Source: Thiopontia sp013349825
GTDB taxonomy: Bacteria > Pseudomonadota > Gammaproteobacteria > GCF-002020875
DNA: 10,802 bases
Assembly: GCA_963981015.1 (NCBI GenBank)
Contig: CAXCCG010000077.1
Coordinates: 1-10,802 of the forward strand
Direction of reading: 5' to 3'
Shown here: positions 6,666 through 10,802 of the stretch, in pieces
Position numbering within the stretch: position 1 is the stretch's first letter
Layout of the letters: every line of letters starts with the position of its first letter
The notes under the pieces: generated by a model
The model's database searches: none
Told to the model about the DNA's origin: nothing
What the model saw: only the letters and a program-made list of their open reading frames with translations
Translations under genes and position numbers: made by a program

Positions 6666-7103
6666 TCATACCCCACCTCGCGGTGTGGTGTCACCGGCAC
6701 ACAGTGACTCAGTACGCCCGTTGTGCCTGGGAGCACTCCGGTTCTGACTGTTGCGCCCTTCCAGATGCCGACGCCACCCCCCACTCTGTCTACCTACAGA
6801 GACCGCTAGTTCAACGATCTGCTGAAATTCCCTGAAGTGACGAAAGGCCTCTAGCTCTTTCGCCAACTGGATCTGTACCTTGATATCATCAACTGCCAAT
6901 CCCAACCGCTTTATCTGACTCTGCTGATTATTGTCGCTGTTGTAGGCACGAATAATCAGGCGACAGATACCCATCGCCTGCTGACGCAGGTCCGTTCCCA
7001 GACTATATTTATGATAACGGGGAAAATGACGAACAGCCTTCTCTACCTCCAATAGCAGGAGGTTAGCATCTCGCCAAATCGGTAGTTGTTGCATATGTCT
7101 CAT
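6666..7103 (-). CDS. avd: DGR accessory variability determinant (Avd) protein
   Basis: Encodes 145 residues. In known DGRs Avd forms a pentameric barrel of four-helix subunits, binds RT and TR RNA, and is needed for cDNA synthesis. The sequence shows the family signature HFPRYHKYSLGTDLR at about 26-40, followed by helices rich in Leu, Arg and Gln and a VGRQSGGW end of the core near 103-110. The ATG at 7103 has AGGAG ten bases upstream; a second ATG four codons in is possible. It starts 25 bases after the target 1 stop and ends 58 bases before TR. The last 30 or so residues (from RRHLEGRN to TTPRGGV) go beyond the usual core and are hydrophilic. The DNA for this tail can fold into two hairpins, so it may serve the TR RNA as well as the protein. 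Confidence 0.9.
   Translation of the reverse strand: MRHMQQLPIWRDANLLLLEVEKAVRHFPRYHKYSLGTDLRQQAMGICRLIIRAYNSDNNQQSQIKRLGLAVDDIKVQIQLAKELEAFRHFREFQQIVELAVSVGRQSGGWRRHLEGRNSQNRSAPRHNGRTESLCAGDTTPRGGV
6671..6708 (-). other. Two tandem RNA hairpins at the 3' end of avd, upstream of TR
   Basis: The first hairpin is 6671-6688: a seven-position stem with one mismatch, closed by a GCGA (GNRA-type) loop on the coding strand. The second is 6690-6708: five pairs, GTCAC with GTGAC, and a nine-base loop. They stand about 65 bases upstream of TR in the probable TR transcript. They were found by eye with no energy calculation. Confidence 0.4.
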
Positions 7104-7128
7104 CTTCAAACCACTCCTAATAGCAAAA

Positions 7129-10100
7129 TCACTGTCCGCCGCGCACGAGACGAACATATCCGTAGGCGCCCTTATCGTACCTGCCGCCGTGGCCACTGCC
7201 GAAACCGACATACCACGCGTCAGGCGAATTGCCGGCATACGGCGACGAAGACCAATAATACGAGGATTTTGTGTTGGGAAAATATCCCTGATTAATCGAA
7301 GGATTGTATCTACTGTAGTCCACGATGGTACGAAGCTGTTCACGCTCCGGCAGGTACCAATCACTGGCACCACACAGTCCTGCCGCATTGACTCGTGCCA
7401 CATAGGCCTCGGTATTGCAGTAGCTAGTAGCATCACTGCTGTTATAGCCAGTGCAGATATTGCCATCATCATCGGCATATCCTACGGCACCTCCGTTGGT
7501 AGTCGCATCGGTGTTGTACCAGTTGTAGCGGTCATCCTTATCATGTAATCCGCTGTCATCGGTTTTCACCTCCCAGGTCAGGTTGGTCACGTTATCTTTG
7601 ATACAACTCCACTCGGTTGCACTGTCGGGCAGTGTAGTACCGTTATGATCGAGCTTGCTGAAGGAGTGACCGTGTCGTCCTGCTGTTGTGTATTCACCAT
7701 CCTGACCGGGGTAGTCGGCAACGGGGCAATCTTCATCGTTGCTACTGGCATTGCCACAGCGAGTGATACCGGTGTCGTTGAGGGGCTTGAGGGCAACATC
7801 ATTTATCAAATTATCACTCGTATCAGATTGGGCACTTTGATTGCCTTCTGATGAAACATCACCACCGTCTGGCTCTCCAACAACCATCTTATTCGCAACA
7901 AAGTTACCCCCTAATACCTTTTTCTCTCCAGAAGAATTTTCATACTCGGCAGTGTACTGTTTCAACATCCAGCCACCCTCTGAGGGAGGTGAAAATATAA
8001 GTGATTGGCAATCACTACTTCTTGTTGCATCCACAGAGAACAAATCACCCGTGCTGTAATCACGCAACCATACCTTATAGGTTTTGAAGCTATATTCTGG
8101 CGCATATCGATCTTCCGGTGCATCCATCCAACATTCTGCAACACTGGTTTCAACGGTTCTGCCAACCCGTTGGCGCAATACAATTTCATCGCCTGCCAGA
8201 GCATTAAAGGCATACTGTCCCTCAATCACGCTACGCCCTGTAATTTCAGGAAAAGTAATCTCTAAAAAAGTCTCTGCAGGTGCCCCTGTACTCGTAAAGT
8301 CTTGCCTGGCCTTAACAGTGCCTTCTAGTGCTCTATCCACTTCAAATACAATTGCACTTTTATACAACTCTCCTTCTGCATCAGCAACGTAACCCTGGTC
8401 AATAGCACCATCAAGATAACGGGGATTATCCTGAATGGCGTATTCATATAGCTTTGGATCAAACAGGGCTATTGTGATTTTTGTACTACTTGTGAAATAT
8501 TGATCACTCAGTGCAATTAAATACCCCTCAGAACCTTTTGAATCGATAACCTCTTTATAGTTATCCGATGTGAATGGTATTACATCATATCTGTCTGAAC
8601 CTTCCACCTTCACAGCCATCAAAACATTCAGCAGGTTTTCTGTTGAGTCATAGATATCCCCGATTGATGAAACAAACTCTTTAGTCATATAAAGATGACT
8701 ATATGAGTTATCTACATCATAAACATAATCCACATCATCACTATTATTCATGTAGTTTGAGACAAAGTGATCAATTTCTTGGTTGCTAAACCCCTTCATG
8801 GATAACACTCTATCCTGGTATTGACTTAAAGCAAAATTTGAGACATCACTTACCGTACCAAAGCGTAATACAGTCTCCTCTGCCTGTTCAAAGTTCCCAT
8901 CGGCCAACAGTCTGTAGATATAGCTTTGCGCTTTTAACCTGGACTGCTCTAGCCGTGGTTCAAGCTCACTCTCCCATTCAACCAATATTAGGTTTGCAAG
9001 TTTCTTAACCTCATCAGGGTCTTGTATTAGCCATACACTATGCAACGGATTAACATAAGAGGCGATAGCATCTCTTCCATTTTGTTTGATTTTCTCAAGC
9101 TTAATTAATAGATCTTGCCTATCCTCTACACGATAGTAAGAGACGACATCTGGTCCATATTGAATATCAACAACAGAGGCGGCATTCATCAGTAGTCCGT
9201 TGATTTTTGATCTATGCTTTGAATCGACATCAGAAATAAGTTGTTTATACTCTTGAACATCTTTCTGAATCACTGCCCCCAATAGCTCAGCTTGCAATAT
9301 TGCCAACTTTACTTTTGAAACCATTGGCCCACACTTCTTTACCGGCTCACAACCATAGAATGCCTCGTGTGCAATAAATGCCTCTTTAAGAACAAACCAC
9401 GATGCACCTCTAACCCAGTTTTTTCCTGTAATCTCGCCTAGCACATCTGCAACAATCTCAATAACCAAATCGGTTACCATTCCATTAATCATCGCCTTTG
9501 ATGAGAAGTTGCTCTTATCATTCAGATAGAGTGAATCCGTTACTCTCTCTGTGACTCTTTTCTTTATTGTTGCCTTGTTAATTTTATGTAAAACTTGCCC
9601 TGCAGCAGGGTACTTTGCCAACTTCAACCAGGCCCCTGCAACAATATCTGAAAGTATATTAACCACTCCACCTTCAACTAACCCTTGCGTATAATTTTGA
9701 GTCCCTTCAGAGATCGTACCTACCGCTTCAGCCAGCTTCCCTATATTACTCACCAACAGGGCCTCTTCATGCCCTGTTGGCCATACTGTTGTTGCTGATG
9801 AAATAGTACCACTACTTAAATCCATATCGGGAGATGCTATACCGAACACTACATCTTGAGTAACAGAATAGATCTGTGATAAGGCACCAAAATAATCTTT
9901 GAATGAATAGCCCGGCGTAAACTCAACCTCCCCCAACCAACCAATTGCTATGTCAAGCTTATCCAGGTTATTAACAACAACACTTGCAATAATATTGTTT
10001 TTTGCACCCTCTACCACAACATCTTTTAATACATATCCAGTATTTATTATTTGACCGCCTACCGCCAACATTACTTCATTTTTGTTTTTTATGTATGTTG

Positions 10101-10802
10101 TATAACTATTATAGGCGCTCGTTACCGGAGTTGTTTCACCCAATATTGTTTTATAATCCGGACTGTACTGGCGAATCATTTCAGCTATGGTATGGCCTGT
10201 CATGTAGCTCTCTAGCGTGACTGTGTGGCCAGGCATTGAAGAACCTGCAGTTATCGGTTTAAGCTTTATTGCAACATAGGATACATAATCATTGGCTGCT
10301 CTTATATTCGTAATAAAGCTATCACTACCATCTGAATAGTAGAGTCTATATTCTGCTTCATCTGTTAATAGGCTACGTGTATTTTGACTCAAACTGAATG
10401 GTGCCGTATTGAATGTAACTGTTTCCAACCCATACATGACACCCGCAAACTGAGCCATAGCACCACCCAACGAATGCCCTGTAAAACGAACTGAATAGTC
10501 TGAATACTGACTACTATATTGTGGAATATAGTTTTCTAATGTTAATTTAGCATCTGAAAACAGATAAGATCCCGCCACTGGGTTAACCAATTTTAGATCT
10601 TCTCTAAAGTCTGATTCAATATCATTTCCACCGCCACCTGTTCCAGCAAAGGCAATCACTAACTCTTTCTTTAACTCATTTTTATACACTGCAACCGTCA
10701 AACCAGAAAACAGGTTATCTTTGTAATTAATAACAGTCCAGTCTCCAGCCTCAGGCCATGTACCCCATTTATTGGAGCTGATAATCGCTGGATCAGTGGG
10801 GT
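7129..10802 (-). CDS. DGR target protein 1: lipase-like protein with C-terminal variable lectin-like domain (5' end outside window)
   Basis: The frame is open to the right edge (33 codons before a TTG at 10701), so the true start is outside. About 1223 residues are visible. AFAGTGGGGND followed by GHSLGGAMAQFAG (Ser codon at 10471-10473) marks a class-3-type alpha/beta-hydrolase; NDYVSY and GHTIAEM are candidates for the Asp and His of the triad. A long central region (about residues 230-970 from the TTG) is not recognised, has no obvious membrane helix, and has acidic C-terminal parts. The last 215 residues are a DUF1566/Lcl-type domain with several Cys, SDWYLPER and YYWSSSPYAG; VR1 fills the final 43 codons and RGGQ precedes the stop. 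avd follows after 25 bases. Likely an exported enzyme or adhesin with a diversified binding face; export signal and substrate cannot be seen. Confidence 0.9.
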   Translation of the reverse strand, partial: PTDPAIISSNKWGTWPEAGDWTVINYKDNLFSGLTVAVYKNELKKELVIAFAGTGGGGNDIESDFREDLKLVNPVAGSYLFSDAKLTLENYIPQYSSQYSDYSVRFTGHSLGGAMAQFAGVMYGLETVTFNTAPFSLSQNTRSLLTDEAEYRLYYSDGSDSFITNIRAANDYVSYVAIKLKPITAGSSMPGHTVTLESYMTGHTIAEMIRQYSPDYKTILGETTPVTSAYNSYTTYIKNKNEVMLAVGGQIINTGYVLKDVVVEGAKNNIIASVVVNNLDKLDIAIGWLGEVEFTPGYSFKDYFGALSQIYSVTQDVVFGIASPDMDLSSGTISSATTVWPTGHEEALLVSNIGKLAEAVGTISEGTQNYTQGLVEGGVVNILSDIVAGAWLKLAKYPAAGQVLHKINKATIKKRVTERVTDSLYLNDKSNFSSKAMINGMVTDLVIEIVADVLGEITGKNWVRGASWFVLKEAFIAHEAFYGCEPVKKCGPMVSKVKLAILQAELLGAVIQKDVQEYKQLISDVDSKHRSKINGLLMNAASVVDIQYGPDVVSYYRVEDRQDLLIKLEKIKQNGRDAIASYVNPLHSVWLIQDPDEVKKLANLILVEWESELEPRLEQSRLKAQSYIYRLLADGNFEQAEETVLRFGTVSDVSNFALSQYQDRVLSMKGFSNQEIDHFVSNYMNNSDDVDYVYDVDNSYSHLYMTKEFVSSIGDIYDSTENLLNVLMAVKVEGSDRYDVIPFTSDNYKEVIDSKGSEGYLIALSDQYFTSSTKITIALFDPKLYEYAIQDNPRYLDGAIDQGYVADAEGELYKSAIVFEVDRALEGTVKARQDFTSTGAPAETFLEITFPEITGRSVIEGQYAFNALAGDEIVLRQRVGRTVETSVAECWMDAPEDRYAPEYSFKTYKVWLRDYSTGDLFSVDATRSSDCQSLIFSPPSEGGWMLKQYTAEYENSSGEKKVLGGNFVANKMVVGEPDGGDVSSEGNQSAQSDTSDNLINDVALKPLNDTGITRCGNASSNDEDCPVADYPGQDGEYTTAGRHGHSFSKLDHNGTTLPDSATEWSCIKDNVTNLTWEVKTDDSGLHDKDDRYNWYNTDATTNGGAVGYADDDGNICTGYNSSDATSYCNTEAYVARVNAAGLCGASDWYLPEREQLRTIVDYSRYNPSINQGYFPNTKSSYYWSSSPYAGNSPDAWYVGFGSGHGGRYDKGAYGYVRLVRGGQ
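7135..7159 (-). promoter_or_regulatory. Putative initiation-of-mutagenic-homing (IMH) segment of VR1
   Basis: This is the invariant GC-rich 3' end of VR1, identical to the end of TR and of VR2. It is followed by CAG, as in VR2, where TR has GCG. The assignment rests on position relative to VR and on the shared departure from TR. Confidence 0.6.
7135..7263 (-). repeat. DGR variable repeat VR1 (C-terminus of target 1)
   Basis: Aligns without gaps to TR (offset 661). There are 26 differences, every one at an adenine of the TR coding strand, giving 17 residue changes such as Asn to Tyr, Gly, Pro, Asp, Ser, His and Ala. The 25 bases at each end match TR exactly. The stop codon comes three bases after the repeat, the classical C-terminal position. 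At the upstream end VR1 parts from TR two bases into the GAATTC seen in TR and VR2. Confidence 0.97.

Noticed and set aside
6467..6784. Long N-terminal extension of the RT frame up to 6784
   Set aside because: The added residues are TR and avd sequence read in another frame and do not resemble RT; the GTG at 6466 has a proper ribosome site.
7104..7478. Upstream extension of the avd frame to 7478
   Set aside because: It reads VR1 and target 1 in the wrong frame; the ATG at 7103 with AGGAG fits the Avd family N-terminus.

Overview
The window carries a complete diversity-generating retroelement (DGR) on the minus strand, with two target genes. It probably comes from a gammaproteobacterium or a close relative. 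That assignment rests only on moderate GC, gene style, the sensor protein and the small CTTAAGGAACC-type element, and no marker gene fixes the taxon.

Layout in transcription order, from the right edge leftwards. (1) A long lipase-like gene (7129-10802) enters from outside the window. It has a GHSLGG nucleophile elbow near its visible N-end and a DUF1566/C-type-lectin-like domain at its C-end, and its last 43 codons are variable repeat VR1. (2) avd (6666-7103) encodes the DGR accessory protein and starts 25 bases after the lipase stop. (3) The template repeat TR (6474-6607) is packed with AAC/AAT codons. (4) The DGR reverse transcriptase gene (4895-6466) has YVDD and GLPIGNLTSQ motifs and an unusual C-terminal extension. 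(5) A second target gene (1524-4898) overlaps the RT gene by ATGA. It encodes a secreted 1124-residue multidomain surface protein whose variable repeat VR2 lies near the N-terminus rather than at the C-terminus.

Base-by-base comparison of TR with the two VRs shows 26 substitutions in VR1 and 21 in VR2. Every one falls at an adenine of the TR coding strand, with no indels. This is the signature of adenine-specific mutagenic retrohoming. Tight spacing (25-base gap, 199-base gap holding TR, 4-base overlap) suggests one operon: target 1, avd, TR, RT, target 2.

The inferred mode of action is as follows. TR RNA is copied by RT with Avd, adenines are misread, and the cDNA replaces VR1 or VR2. The lectin-like binding surfaces of two different exported proteins would then be diversified from a single template.

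Left of the operon (1102-1523) is a short junk-like region. It holds a 168-bp MITE-like element with 23-bp inverted ends, a truncated inverted second copy sharing its terminal CTTAAG, and a 62-bp relic that is 58/62 identical to the middle of the lipase-like gene. Beyond it, a two-TM sensor protein gene (1-1102, minus strand) runs off the left edge.
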